From Bolinopsis microptera (taxonomy: Eukaryota > Ctenophora > Tentaculata > Lobata > Bolinopsidae), in the NCBI RefSeq assembly GCF_026151205.1, contig NC_087074.1:8473726-8537725 (forward strand): a DNA stretch of 64,000 bases, read 5' to 3'. Below, in pieces: positions 31,701-46,700 of this stretch (its first letter is position 1; every line of letters starts with the position of its first letter). Below the pieces are notes generated by a model. That model was given only the letters and a program-made list of their open reading frames with translations. It did no database searches and was not told where the DNA came from. The position numbers and the translations under genes were made by a program.

Positions 31701-34700
31701 TAAGATGACGATAATTGCTGGCCAGATGTCACTTGTGCCTCACTACCTGCAAGCCTGGTCGTACATCTCGTTTATTAGACCTGCTTTTCATCTGTACTGT
31801 CTGATTTCTCGATTTTCCTGTAAATCGCTGCCATTTTGATCGGAAATCTAATAATAAAACAAGTTTCGGCGACCGTCTTTTTAGTTTTAACAGCGACTAA
31901 TTATTTCAATTTGTCCAACATTTAGCCGGCGTGACTGGTGACAAGTTGTATCCATGTCAACTTGTCACTTTCCGTGCTAAACATGGAAAGTTCTCTTTTT
32001 CCTCTTACTGGGAGAAGTATAGCCAACATATTAAAAACATAATGAGCTGTACTTCCACAGCTTCAACCGTGAACTTAAAATAGAAGAAGTGAAAGAATTG
32101 GTATGGTTTTGAGACTAAGGAACTAAGGAACTAAAGAGTATGGAGCATGGGAAGTGTTGCTGTGACATGCGTCACACCTGGACACACCCCCAGAATGAGG
32201 GAAGTCTCAACACCAGTCGAGAAGTTTTCCAACATTCATTCACCAACTAATTATATTACAATTAGGGGGTGATACAGCATGGCACGGGTCACTGGTGTCA
32301 CGAAATTGAATAGTGGCTGGTCATACCCCATACCCGGAGTCAGACCCTACTTTCTGGTAGGACCGTTACGGTTATGAGCAGCGGTTAACTCAGATGTCCG
32401 AGATTTAAAGGTAGACTAGCACAGCTACGAGTTAATATGATGCTGGTTTTAAGGAGTTGTGGAGGGCTTTAACCATGTTGTTGAGATTGCAGGGTGGTTA
32501 TACTAAATCTGCTCTTTTCTTTCCAAACTTTTACATTAAGTCCTTAATTGGTATGATTGGAAAAAGAGAAAAGATGTGAAGATAAAGTTCATGCTACAAG
32601 AGTAACATGTTAGGTAATGACTGAAGTACTTTGTAGTGGTCTGAGGGTTAATACTTTAGTTAACGTACTAATTGTTTGTTTCTTTTAACTGGCACTGAGC
32701 CCAATCAAAACAAAACCTACTCGAACTTTTCTAATTAGCATTGGTTAGTAATGAGGTGATCTTATCTGTATTACAAGCTGAAGTCGTGGCGAACAGATAG
32801 TTCTTTGAAATTTTATTTTCAAAAAAATATTAGAGTCAAGTCACGTAAAAAAATCAATGACAGCTTTGGTTGGTTTTAAGTCTCTACATTATTTTCAGTT
32901 CTCCTTTCAATCCTCCTAACTGTTCTTTGTCCATGAATATAAGTCCATTCAAGTGAATGTAGCTATGTATATTGTATCCGAATAATTCGATTTTGCTACA
33001 TTTTTATTACATAAATTTAGCATTGCCAATCCGGAGCCAGTAATTTTACTACTATTACGGATTTATATCGATTTCCCGGAGCGGTGAAGAAGCTGCTATC
33101 TACTCACGTGGCATCCGTCATAACCTTATCAAGCATCTTATGGACATAGGGCAGGGGTTGAAATGGTTGGAGAATTTAACATTTAGGTGGGCAACCTGGT
33201 AATCTGTCTATATGGTCGCTTAAGGGCGCTTAAAACACATTCAAGGGTCGCCTAAGTTTCCCACAAGTGTATGTACCCCAAGCGACCCTAAAGCTATCCT
33301 GAAGCAAGCACCTAGGCTTTGTGTATTAATTGTGCTTTAAAGCGAGCATTGTGCCCTAATGCTTTAATAAGGACCACCAAGTTACCTTTAAGTGTAATTC
33401 TTACTCCTCTTCCCAAGTTAGTACACTTCTATGTCCATTGCCATCTTTTGAGTTTAACGGTGTTGTAGCATATTTCTTCCCGCATATTTCTTCCCGTGGA
33501 GTTTAGTAGAAATCTCGATGGGAACTTTGATTTAAAAAGAGATAACCAGACTTGTGCGAGGGTACAACATTATCAGATCACAAGACTAAACATTCCTTTT
33601 GCACTGTAATGCTGAATGTCGATGTTCATAATTGATTCCAAAAATCCTAAATAGATCTTCATAGTTAAATGGAATCTTTAATGAACACGCACTGATTATC
33701 CCATATTCTACAGTTTAATTGAGAATTATGATTTGAATTAGTTCAACCTGATCTGCAGTTATCACCACTCAAAACCAGTCACGGATAAAATCAGAGAATT
33801 TCTGTGCAATAACTGGCCAATTATATTTGCTTTTATAATTGGGAATATTCAAACTGCGTCAACCGTCAATACGAACATTTGTTTGTATTTGCTTCTATAT
33901 TGTATGTATATTCTATCGATGCAGGTCGTAGTGCTTTAAAACCCGTTTTACTTTAACTGTCCAGTTTATTTTATCCACTTTTACTTTATTAGTAGCTTCA
34001 ATGTCGGATCTATTTGATCTACCTTTATTTCTTCAAAGGACGTAGGCCTTATATGATATTTATACATATTTATAGATAAGTGTCACAGTTAAGTCTTTGT
34101 CTTAAAAATTGCGAAATGTTAAGAATAGTTGAAAGTGTAGGTCTTGTCTCTCTAGAGCATGAGTATAGAGTAATGATTGTGCGATTTAATTAGATTTTCT
34201 GTCAATAGATCCGTTTTGTGTGGTTTCAAATCGGCTCGTTAACAAGATAATTGACTCCGATAATACGATAATTAAGTCCTAGTAAAACGGTAATTAACGG
34301 TGGGTTGTTAGCTCAGGGGGATTCCCACAATAATTGGGCTGCTAGAGTACAAGACTTAACAGTTTTAGAAGTTCTGAGGATTGTTGGGAGGTGAATGTCA
34401 ATAATTATTGTTAATCTTGCAAATTTGAGCATTTAATTTAGACCTAACAGCATAAGCTAATTTATGTTACATTATGTAAAGTTAATATACACTAGAAGAG
34501 TGTAAAGTATAAATAATTACTATCAGTATTAGGTACCTCCCCTCCCTCCCTCCCTCCCAGTCGTGATATTGGTACGTAAATATCACGTCTGCCCTTATAC
34601 TATTACTGTTCCTGTGAAGTTCCTGCGTAAGGATTCATGAACTTATCTGGTACTCGTGTCCGGGTGGAGATAAGAGCATTGACAGGGGCGTCCCTTATCA

Positions 34701-37700
34701 CTTACTGGCCGCCATGCTGCTGGGACACTTAGTCATGCATAACTTTACATTATATATATAATAGAGTTACCATACGATATGAATGTTGGAATGACGGGAA
34801 TGTTTATCTCATGTATGAACGTGCGCTATCAGTATCTGGCACCTGTATATCTCGTGATGTGTATCTCTGAGGAATATAATCTAGTTGTAATGGCTATCTT
34901 GCTAAATTATACAGAACCAGGGGACTTAATGGCGCCATCGGCAAAGACCAGTACTCTGTATTGCATCTTGTTACTTTCAGTACCAGTACCTGTATAAGTT
35001 AATTATCCCGGTTCCCGGCTGTCTTGAATCATGCTCCATAACCAGGGTACAGACAGTGCCTCTTATCTTGAATTATTTCATTATAGATCTGAAAATGCAA
35101 TTATATATTCCAGCACTTCCAGTATACTAGAAGTACGATATCAGTTACCGATACAATAAAAGTAAGCCCAACCCAAGTCACAGATTACTGTGCAAAACCA
35201 GGTTAGAGTTCCCGCCAAGGACCAGGCTAGTTTATATAATAATCCGAGCGGGTCTGATCTCCCACCCGGAACAATAGTGGAAGTAGGAGCACGTCTGACA
35301 TTAGATCCTAGTAATAGCACTATCCTCCAGTCTCCTGGCTCCTCAAACCTGAACATGGACCTCATATTTCCCAGATCATTGTTAGATTAACGTGAATTAG
35401 AGGTAGATTAACAGTGTGGAAGAAGGCAGCAGACTAACTGTTACTGGCGATAAGACCCGGACCAGACACTTCATGTAATATCCCTCCTCCTGCCACTTTA
35501 AACAGGGTTTTAAGGTTAGAGTTCTGAAATGTCGCAAATGTCGTACATGTACGATATGTTGTACAGTTGTTGTAGCCAGGGTCGGGACTCTACTGCACTA
35601 TAAGAAGAAGTTACCTCGGAGTGATGGTCTGGTATATTTGGAGTGGTGTTTGGCGGTGAATGTCGTGTTTGCTAGCGAGTTCTTGGTACGGTCCTAGGTT
35701 TTAAAAGTTTCACTGCATCATTCAGAAGACTGGTGTGTCATGATAAACACACAGCATGGTGCGTGGTTATAGCGTTCTGCGTTATTGTGATGAGAGATTG
35801 TCAGATAGCTCGTTAACAGAAGGACTACGAATCACATAAAGATTGACTTGGTGCTCAGAAATCCCAGAATGCCTCCCCCAATCTAGCCACTCTGCCGTTA
35901 ACTCTTCAATTTCACTCTTCCCCTCGTCTAGGAGCAACCGGCGGTGGCGCCAAGTTGTGGCGGTCTTGTAATCTCACAAAGTTTACCCGGGTTAGGAGCC
36001 GGGCAAATTGTAGTGCTCTTTTTAAAGTTGATAAATACTGTTATACCTGTGCTGCGCGGACAGAAGGCTTGACTCGGACAGGAGAGCGTGGGAGATGATT
36101 GCAAAAATAACCGAGCATTTTTAAAGTTTATTTTTAAATACAATCTCTAAATAGGTCACTGAGCAATCTTTAACAATACTTGGATAAATAAACGTACAAT
36201 GTTTTAACTCTTATCACACCGTTACAAATGAAATACCCGTGAACTAGCAGCCGTGTAGCTAATTAATCTGTAAATTGCCGTATGACATTTGCAATTACCC
36301 AAACCGCCTAGTTTTTCCCACAAACACACTAGATAATGCTATTTATCAGATGTATGGCTTCAACAGTACAAATTTAAAGCGTGTTGCTGCTGGGTGTTTG
36401 TATTTGAGAACGGGCGGCAAGTTCCAAACATATTTGTAGTGACGTGTGTTAGCTCGTCTGTTTGTTTGTACCTTTTTAAAAATGAAACATGTTTATTCTA
36501 GTGAGCATAATTCTACGTTCAAGGTGTTGCAACTTTAAAACCGTCCCCATGCACATTTTTATCCTTCCTGTCTGAAGCATGTTAAGTGCATAGATTAATG
36601 CATATTCATCCTGTCGAGAGAATACTTTACATACTTAATTATTCCGTACAGAGTAGACATTCCAAGTACAATCTAGAGTTTCAAAACTTTAACAAGGCTT
36701 AATACTCTTACGACAAGGCAGAAATCATAAGGAAATCACTTATAACTCAAATTACATGCCTGCATCGGACTGTGGAATTTCTCACTAAACTAGTTGGTGT
36801 TGCGAAGACATCCGCACGGCATGTTGCAAGAAGGAGCGGATGAAACTATTTCTTAATTTCCGATAATCGTTAGGTGTTGACAGGTTCTCCCTGGGCTCAA
36901 CTTTTAGTTCAACCCACTTCTTGGTTGTATACTGTAGAGTTGGCTTAGAGTTGGCTTCCCCAGATCTCAGTTAGTTCGTTTGGGTTATGTATGGCGTTTC
37001 TTGTAGTACAACTGTTGCTGTTTTAGACTAATGAGATCCCAAACCGTGCCGTGGTGTAACTTTGCTCTGTTTTAGACTAATGGAGGGGTCTCAAACCGTT
37101 AGTCTGATATTTCTGTCCACTGCACCGGTACGGTTATTTTATACCGGATAACTTTGTTTTCAAAACATACGACCTCGTTTAATTTAGGTGTGGCACAATT
37201 ATATCAAAGACCCTGATATTTTATCAGACGTGTTGCTATATTTTAAAAGTTATTATGAATTGACAGAATCTAAATGATCAAAATCAACTGATCAGGCTCT
37301 CCCTCTCCCTCTCCCTCTCCCTCTCCCTCTCCCTCTCCCTCTCCCTCTCCCTCTCCCTCTCCCACTCCCTCTCCCTCTCCCTCTCCCTCTCCCTCTCCCT
37401 CTCCCTCTCCCTCTCCCTCTCCCTCTCCCTCTCCCTCTCCCTCTCCCTCTCCCTCTCCCTCTCCCTCTCCCTCTCCCTCTCCCTCTCCCTCTCCCTCTCC
37501 CTCTCCCTCTCCCTCTCCCTCTCCCTCTCCCTCTCCTTCTCCCTCTCCATTTTCGGATAATGCCTACATCTAATGTTGTGTCATACAGATTTCAGCCAAC
37601 TCAAAATATCAAACTTTCTCATAATTTTAACTGATAAGATATCGGGTGTGGGCCAATCCCCAGCGCTACAAGTTAACATTTTGCCTGAACTAAAGATGAA

Positions 37701-40700
37701 AACAGATCATTTACCTAATTCCCGTGAGACATGTTATATTATAAGCCGTACAGCTTACCCTAACCTTAGTGAACAGTGCAGCTTACCCTAACCTTAGTGA
37801 ACAGTTGAGGAGATGTTTGAGTTAGAAGAAGAAGACCTGGAGGAAGAATATGATTATGCTGACGAAATGCCCTTGGATATGGTTGCTATAGCGACACACG
37901 AACTCCAGGATACGGACTATGATAGTCCGCATGTTGATGCTGAGGTACGTCTGCGATTTTATCACTCCGTCTTGAAAAAGCATGATCTCAATTTGAGACG
38001 CTGAAAAACCGCTCAGGTTTTTTTATCGGCTGAACTTTGACTGTAGCATTTAACAAGTCAAAAATTTCGCGCCCATTTGTAACGTGGACAGATTGGTGAG
38101 TCTTTCCTCGATGTCAATCAGATATAAAGTTACATTATTTCTGTACTCTCATCTCTGTTTATTTGACGGGCACGTACTGGCATCCTTATAATTGCTTAGA
38201 TTTATCGGACAATTTTTAAATAAATAAATAATTAAAAGATAATCGCTGTAAGCCCTAAAATACTAATCTTAAGTACCCTTATCAGAGATCCACTACGCTT
38301 TCAGCTGTGCGTCGGAATATTTTTCCGGCTGCCATCTAATATTGACAGAGTAATTTCTGAAACAATAAAATAACGTTTTGTTGTAAGACAATAGACCGAT
38401 AGAAAGATTATGTAATCATTTTCACGCTTTATTATTTACCACTATCGCCCTATTACCACTCAAAGAAGGGCTTGTAACTTGGTCTTGGTGTAAAACTGCC
38501 ATTTTGAAAGATTGGACGTTTAATAAGTTAATCAAAGTGACCGGTTCGTTTTGATACATAAATTAAGCAGCTAACCGCAGCGACAGAGGGGAGAACGGTC
38601 GCTATGCATTGAGGTCTGATTTTTGTTCAACCCTTTATCAAGGGTTGAACAAAATCCATTTGATCCATTTTTGTCAAAATGGATCAGGTCGGCTCAAATG
38701 ATAAACGTGATATCATGGGTTTAGTCTTTGTCCTGACCCCACAAATGTTCTGTCTTGGCAGGTGATCTTGGTAATAATGTTTTCAGGGTAAGGGCCTGCA
38801 ATAGATTTGGGCGTATGCGGTGTATTGGTGTTCACATATGCAAATATATAGTCTCGATCTTGAGTTGTGTGTAACCGATCTGGTAAAATCACACCCATAT
38901 CATGATGTGGTATTGTTTAACAAAGAATATAAAACAACTACCCTCTCTCTCTGCCACCTCTCTCACCCCCTGTCATGGGAAACTGTTGTGGTCGCACCGG
39001 GTCATGAAGATGTCTTGTTTTAGTAGGGTTGTGTGTAGAGGTATTGTCGTGCACTGCTCTATGAAGCAACTTCACTGACACATCATACACTAACCCCTCC
39101 CCTGGCATAGTGCCAACATAACCGCATATCGCTACTAAAAACTACTACAGCAGATCGTTGGTATAAAATTAGGGTGACATGTTGGGTGAGGTGAGTGGTG
39201 ATTGGGAGGTATGAGGCACATGACGTGTCGCTGGTAAAAGCACACGGCAGATCTTTGTTATAAAATAAGGGTGAAATGTTAACTGAGGTGAAGGTTGATT
39301 AGGAGAAGGTTGATGACGCGAGGGAGATCAATGGGTCCATTGTTCGGAGTACTCAACCGTTGGGGAGTTGGGGAGTTTTAAAATATCATCTACCTAGTCC
39401 TATACTTGTGGGGTTTTTGTACTGTATGTAGAAACGGTGAACACATCTGGGATAATCTCTTTCTCACCCTCCTCACCTTCCTCACCCTTGAGCATGAGCT
39501 AATCTGTACCTTAAACCCTCTGTTTCACTTTCAGACTCCTGACCATCACTTGACCATTTGTCCTGACTTACTTTTGACAAGTATTCTGACTGCTGAGTCT
39601 AGAGTTTTAACAAGAAATGTTAGAACTGACATTATATGTTATGCATCAGGTTGAGTGATAACTTTCAGTAGTTATCACTATTACATACAAATGAGCTTTG
39701 AGTTGTCACCATCATCAGTAATCACGGACATGCTTATTGAAATTGTATCGCAAAATGTAGATAAAATGTTCACTGCTATAGAATGAATATCTAGTCTTAT
39801 AAATGAGTCTTTTTACACATAATAGAGTGTATAGAGAAGCTGCCGAAGTGTCTTGGCTTAATACCATGATGAATGTTTTGTCATTGATTTGCTAGAGACC
39901 CCAGAGCCATGTTAATGATATGGAACCTAGAAACTACAATGATCCGGACGCTACAGGTAGCTTTGAACGGAGATTCTGGGTGAGGTTCTGAAAATTAGAG
40001 GCCGAAGAAATATGTACAGGGACTATTTGAGTATTTAGTATTTACATACGTTAATGATGTGTCTAGTCACTAGTGAGTTGTGCAGGGAGATTGGAGAACC
40101 AATGGATTTGTGGAGATTAATGATATTCTGATTTCGTCGAGAAGTCGAAAGAATTGAAACCGTTTTGACAAGATCAAAAAATGTGCTGCGATGGTTGTAA
40201 ACAGTAAGGAGTTCATTGCGTCATCATGATTTGTTCACAAATATGGACCCCATTAAATCACGAACACTGCCACTGCCATGTTAAACATCAAATGCCTTTC
40301 AATCTGCACCCCGGAAAACTGCTCTCAATTGGCTATTCACCAAAATATGTGATTCATATCTAGAGTTCAGGAAAGTGGTGATCTTCAGTGGTTGGTGAAG
40401 AAGTGGTTAATGTGTTGTGTTTGTTTTACATTTGTTAGATAAACAAAGGTGAGAACAGTAGAACACTGCAGAATGATGCTTCATGAGAATAACAAAACTA
40501 GTCTTTACCGGGCGTGTTGTAGTGGTGCTGGGATCGCTAATTGATTATAATTACCTTTAAAAAACAAATATTAACTGATTTAATATATGACTTGAAGTCT
40601 TCTCAGAAGGTCAACTCTTCATGGGCCAAGGGTGCAGCTACACTACTATTGAGTATTGGTTCATCACTTAGAAATAACACGAACGAACCTGTCTGCGTAA

Positions 40701-43700
40701 CTCAATAACGTTTTATCCAGACAACATATTTGTAAAGGACTAATACCATTGTCATTCTAGTTGACTACCTCCTTTGTAAGTATCCTGGCTACTACTAGAT
40801 CATCAACAGATCTTTAGAAATGTGCCATCTTCAGCTCCGTTAAAACATTCTGCAAAATATTCTCCACCTGGCGAGTGTTGGTCACTCCTTTTTTTAGGGG
40901 CTACTACTTCACTACTTGGATATATGACGTGTCTAATACGATCACTGCAATTTACTAATTTAGGGCTCATCCCAAAATAGATGTTTAATCTTATTTCTCT
41001 TAGTTCTTTGATCACAAAATTGTCAAAAACTCATTACTACCGCCATATAAATCTATAAAGATCAAAGCTTCAGCAAGTCTATGTGACCATTAAAGACCGG
41101 TAATATCTGAAACTCTGTGATTATAATTCGGCACCAGCTCCAAGTATCTTTTGCCTTTGACATTCCCAATATAATTCCCACATCTCTACCACTCCCTGAA
41201 CGATAACTGAAGGGTTCACACCGCTCAGCGGTTAGACACCCACCACCCACCTTATCACGTTTTCACCCAGGTGAAGCACCTGTTGAGCGACCCCTCCGGG
41301 GGTCCAGCCCGGCCCCGCTGGCACCCTGGCCATAGTTACTAAACTAATTTGCCATCCATCAATACTGGGTTTCATGAAATCTTATCAGAGCCATCTAACA
41401 CGGGTAAGTTTGTGCAGAACTGATTGGGTTTCTGTAATGAATTGTTTCGAGGTAATGTGTACTAGTTAGCACCCTGTGTATCTCTGATGGTCACGTGGGC
41501 TCTGATCCAGTGTTGTCCGGACTGGTATCACGTGGGCTCTGATCCAGTGTTGTCCGGACTGGTATCACGTGGGCTCTGATCCAGTGTTGTCCGGACTGGT
41601 ATCACGTGGGCTCTGATCCAGTGTTGTTGAGACTGGTAGTGGTACCAGATGTGCCCTTGTATAGATCTGGAGTAACTGTGGGGGGTGTGAGGGGATGTGA
41701 GATACGTGGTAATAACTGTGGTAATACTAGCTCTAGATGAGTGTCCCACCTTGTAAAGGTAGTCAGAGCTGAACCCTGGAGTTGCTAGTACATGGTGTGG
41801 GAGAGGATTCAGTTCAGTGATTACCTGGTATTTGATTAATTGAGTTTTCACTGATAAAAATAGTAGTTCCGTAATAGCCTAGTATCCCGATACGGTGATA
41901 TTATCAGAAAATTTGATTTCACAGTCGTGATCTCTGTCTGTGTTCATTAAAAAATCAAATAATTGAGTTTCTATTTGAATCTGGAGTCCCAGATGGCAGT
42001 TAGGAATTATCTATTGAGAACTACTCAGTAGTCTGTTACAGATTTAAGCCACCCCTATCTGAGTATTCCAATAAGAATACAAATTCCCTCAGTTATCAAC
42101 AGGTTAAATAAAATATAATTACAGAGTTACAGCCGATGAATTGCTATTTAAGTGTAGCATAGCTGTAGTGTAGCTGAGTAAACAAATAACGGTCCCGTGC
42201 TCCCGGATAATGACAGTAATCACTCAAATAATGCTGAAACAATTCATTACATATTTGAAACACTTGTTGCAGGAAGTTGTGATAACACTTGTTGTGTAAA
42301 TTCAAATACCTCAGCTTGTTAAGGGGGCATACCCCAAATCTGTCCAGACCTAATGACCTCATAGGCAGTTCAGTGACCTTCTAGCGCACCGTTTCCACAC
42401 CAAAAAAAATTATTTTGAGAATTCCCATTTTTGTAATCGAGCATTTCCTGGTTAAGAGTGCAATTTTCGGAAAAAATTATTTTGTGGTTGAGACGCTATA
42501 AGTTAATTATTTCTTTCGGTATCGGGTTGAAATTTTGCTCGCCGTTTATTCACATCTATGTCAAGGTGTGTGTAAAATCTTGATATCGTATCTAAAAAGG
42601 CTGGTGTGTTATGAATTTTTAAAGTCAAAAAGCTAAAATTGTCCTTTTCAGGCTTTTTGGCTTTGCAGATAAAAAATCACATTTTCTCCCATAACTCCAA
42701 AGGGAAGCAGTTTAGGGTGTTTTTTTGTTCATAACTCATATATAAATGTGCTAGTTGCGGTTATTTTGCACCCTTCAAAAAGTCACTAGCACATTCCTAT
42801 CAAAATTTTAGAAAAATCAGTAAATATTAAAAACAAAAAATGTGCCTAAATTTGTTGTTTGGCTTTGAGGTCCAATAGATCAGAAGGTGAATGAGTAAGA
42901 ACATTTTTGAGGGCATCAAAAACTGCGCCAGAATTCAGAGAACAATTTGATGTCAAGCATCAAATAATCCGATCTTCCCTGACTGACTTTTTGTTAAAAT
43001 AAGCCTGAAAAGGACAATTTTAGCTTTTTGACTTTAAAAATTCATAACACACCAGCCTTTTTAGATACGATTTCAAGATTTTACACACACCTTGACATAG
43101 ATGTGAATAAACGGCGAGCAAAATTTCAACCCGATACCGAAAGAAATAATTAACTTATAGCGTCTCAACCACAAAATAATTTTTTCCGAAAATTGCACTC
43201 TTAACCAGGAAATGCTCGATTACAAAAATGGGAATTCTCAAAATAATTTTTTTTGTGTGGAAACGGTGCGCTAGAAGGTCACTGAACTGCCTATGAGGTC
43301 ATTTGGTCTGGACGGCACAAACCACTGTTTTGGGATATGCCCCCTTAAGTGTGGTCCTGTTCGTAGTGAAAAGAGTGGCTTTGACAGACGATATAAATGA
43401 TATGCAGTGTACTCTACATGTATCTGTGTTACTACACTACTAATGTACGGAACCTTGGACCACTATGTTACAGCTACCAATATGTTAGTAGTGTGTTATT
43501 ATGTACGGCAGCATGTGTAGAGAGAATGAGAGAGTGACCGATTTAATCTTCAAGTTTAAATGACTCAAAATAATTCTGCTAATCGTTTTAGAAATAATTA
43601 CCCATGACAGTCGTGTTACTTGAGAAACATTGAACACCACCGGGTCCTTCGTCAGAATATGTTCTGACCTGACTCTACCTCAAGTTTGGGGAATCAGCCA

Positions 43701-46700
43701 AAAAAAGATCGCAACTGAAGGTTTTTATGTAGTACCATCATATTTCACTGCAATCTCCAGGACCCTTGGACCTTGAGGGGTCAACAGCCCGTATTAATTA
43801 ATATTACATGTTCGAGACACATATCGCGATATATTGCAAAGAAATTAGCTTAAGCTGTATTAAAACATGTGACGCTCTCGTTTTGAAAAGTCACGGAGGA
43901 GACGTCACTCGTCAAAATAACTGGAAACATTTTGAACTCTGATCATCCTGTGACTTGTGAGATCATGAGTTTTAAAATTTTAACTTTTTAATTTTTAAGT
44001 TTAGATAACTGCTCTATTGCATCTATATTTTATAACTATCATTTTCAAACTGTGCTTGTACTGAAATTTCCAATTATTGCATACTTCGTTTTCACAATTT
44101 AAAAACAAAATCGTCCACAATAAAATAAAAGATTCAGTCCTTACTCCGAGCCCCAAGGAATCTCATTCGCCGTTTTTTTCGTCTTAATCTACACTCTTTT
44201 CACTCTGAAACATCTACATCATGTATCTGACGAAAACAAGCACCCCGATTGATCACGTGATGTTTCTGACCGTTTTCATTGGCTGCACATGAAGAAATCA
44301 AACGTTCTGATTGGCTCCTGAGCTTGGAAAACGCCTGTTTGTAACAGCGCCGACCTCGCACTCTTCGTATGCACATATATTATGAAATTTATAAACAAAT
44401 ACACATAATAAGTGCTGCTGTGTTAAGTGTGTTTAAATACTTGTGGCAAGAAGATCTCCCGCACTTTCGGAGATGATCATGGGCAGTGTAGTCAATGATC
44501 GCTGTTGCTCTGAAAATCGTCATGCTCAAGAGAAAGAGTCAACAGAGTTAAACTACATGTCAAGATTTATTGTGGATTAAAACATTGGTATCTTCGCTAA
44601 TCAGAGGAGATAAATTACAATAAACATTCATCAGCCATGCAAGCAAATCTTATAATACTGTAACAATGCACAATGTGCATTCAGACATTCTGACATTTAC
44701 AGTGATCAGTACCACGTTTACACTGATACATACAGCAAAATGTTGCCAAAACCTACATCAGGGTCTGTCTTATTGTCCTATGACTTCATACCTAAAGTTA
44801 CAGCCCTGCACCATCGACTGATCCCAATTTAACCTCAGTCCTAATTTCTTACTGACCTTATTACTGCCATCCGGGCCATTCCTTACTGACTCACTGCTAA
44901 CCCACCTCAGATTGCTCATAAACCGGGTAACGTTCAGTACTCTAATTATGATAAGATTACATAGCGCGTACTGTTACTAGATAACTATGATAGTGATATA
45001 TTAGCTGAACAATACCACCTCTGCCCTCTACTAGACACAGATAACACTATAACACATCATTTCACACCACCACCCGACACTTCACACCATTTACCCTCGC
45101 AAGATTCACCGCTCCTAGGTGGCACTGGTACACCAGGCTGGTAGCACATTGGTAGCACATGCCCACCACCAGTCCAACTTACAATATCCCCCAACACACA
45201 CATCTGTGTTCTGTATCCCTCCCCTATAATTATCTATAACACTGTGCTGTGACGGGGTTAACAGATAGTACCTGTTAACTCCGTCAGATACAGGGGTGGT
45301 GTGTATCCAGGTGTTAAACTGATGTGAGAGGAGGTGTCGTAGAGTACTGGTGAGATACTGACAGACATAATATTAACCATATTATCTACCTGACAGACAG
45401 AACTGTTAAAATAATACTCCCCAGGGGTGGCAGGATTGTGAAAGTCTTTAAGAATATTACAACTGTCTGTATGATAAGACTCGGAATTGTCAAGGTTTTT
45501 TCAAGGTTTGATTGGTTAATTAATTGGAGTCCCAGTTCTTATCGTGAAATTGTTAGTTGGTTGGTGGGGCTGACTGTTAGGAGTTCTTAATCTTAGTGAT
45601 TTAACTTGTAGATAATGGTACATTTAACAGCGACAAATGAAACTAACTGAACAGATAATTTTTAAAAGTTTTGATTTGATAAGGTTTTTACATTACTGCC
45701 GACTGCCTGACTCAAAAATACATCCAATAAGATATATTTCATACTTGGATAACAGAAAAGTAGACTTTGGTCTCATCTACAATCAGAGAAAATCCAAATT
45801 ACATCATTTATAATTGATGTAAATCTGTGTACTGTATAAATACAGTACACATTTACTATATTAACTTATCAACGAGTTCATAAATGAAATAAAGGGGTTA
45901 TTAAGTGGTTTTTGATTCATTTCCGAGGAACCATGTGTCATTATGAATATGTCTGTTGAAAATACAATAAAGTCTCCTATTTCTACTGATAACCCTGATT
46001 GACCAACTTCACATATTTTTACAAATTTATTCCTAAGTAAAAGTTCTCGTCTATCAAATTTTTGTTTGTGGCTTGCTTTTCAATCTATTTGTTGAGTAGA
46101 TACAGTACAAATGCTGTCCTCGCACATTATCAGTAATATCTTAACGTATCTTCTATAACGTTCTAGATAAAGCTATATTTAATAATCCACTCATCCTAAT
46201 ATCTGAGAGGCTCCTCACAAGCCTTCTCCATCACGTGACTCAACACGTGACTCTACTAAGACTGAACATTTAGGACAGCTCTCCTGTTGGCAGGTTGCCG
46301 TACTTATTATGACGAAGTGATCTTGCTTCTTAATCAGAGATTAAATGACATTACGTCTTTTGTCTGACGATTGATGTGTTGTACTTATTAGTACGCACTA
46401 TTAACATAATAATAAATAACATGCAAATGAATATTATTCCAAGAAATTACACTATGTTAGAAGTATTTGGGAGGTGCACTTGCCCTAAATGTAATGCACT
46501 TTGAAAATTAAGTGCATGACATTAAACGTGCAAGAACTAACAGACGAATCGTAAAAATATAAAGCCGTTTTAAGTAGATTTATCTAGAGCTACCGGAAAT
46601 GTCACGCCTATGATTAATTTTAAATCATATCGTATCCTATGTTTGATTCGTCTGATTTTAATTTTTCCCTAATCTATTCTAATTTCAGGAAGAACCAGAG

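Larger units (their letters stand above)
37945..42318. other. Intron of the AFAP-like gene
   Basis: Non-coding apart from the tentative exon at 39895-39978. A short inverted repeat CAACCCTTTATCAAGGGTTG lies near 38629-38648. A 37-bp tandem repeat lies at 41491-41638. Confidence 0.5.

Noticed and set aside
37284-37550. Long Arg-Glu repeat frame on the minus strand
   Set aside because: It is the translation of the (CTCCCT)n microsatellite; any frame through it is open.
41491-41638. CRISPR-like array
   Set aside because: Units are contiguous 37-bp repeats without unique spacers, in a eukaryotic intron.
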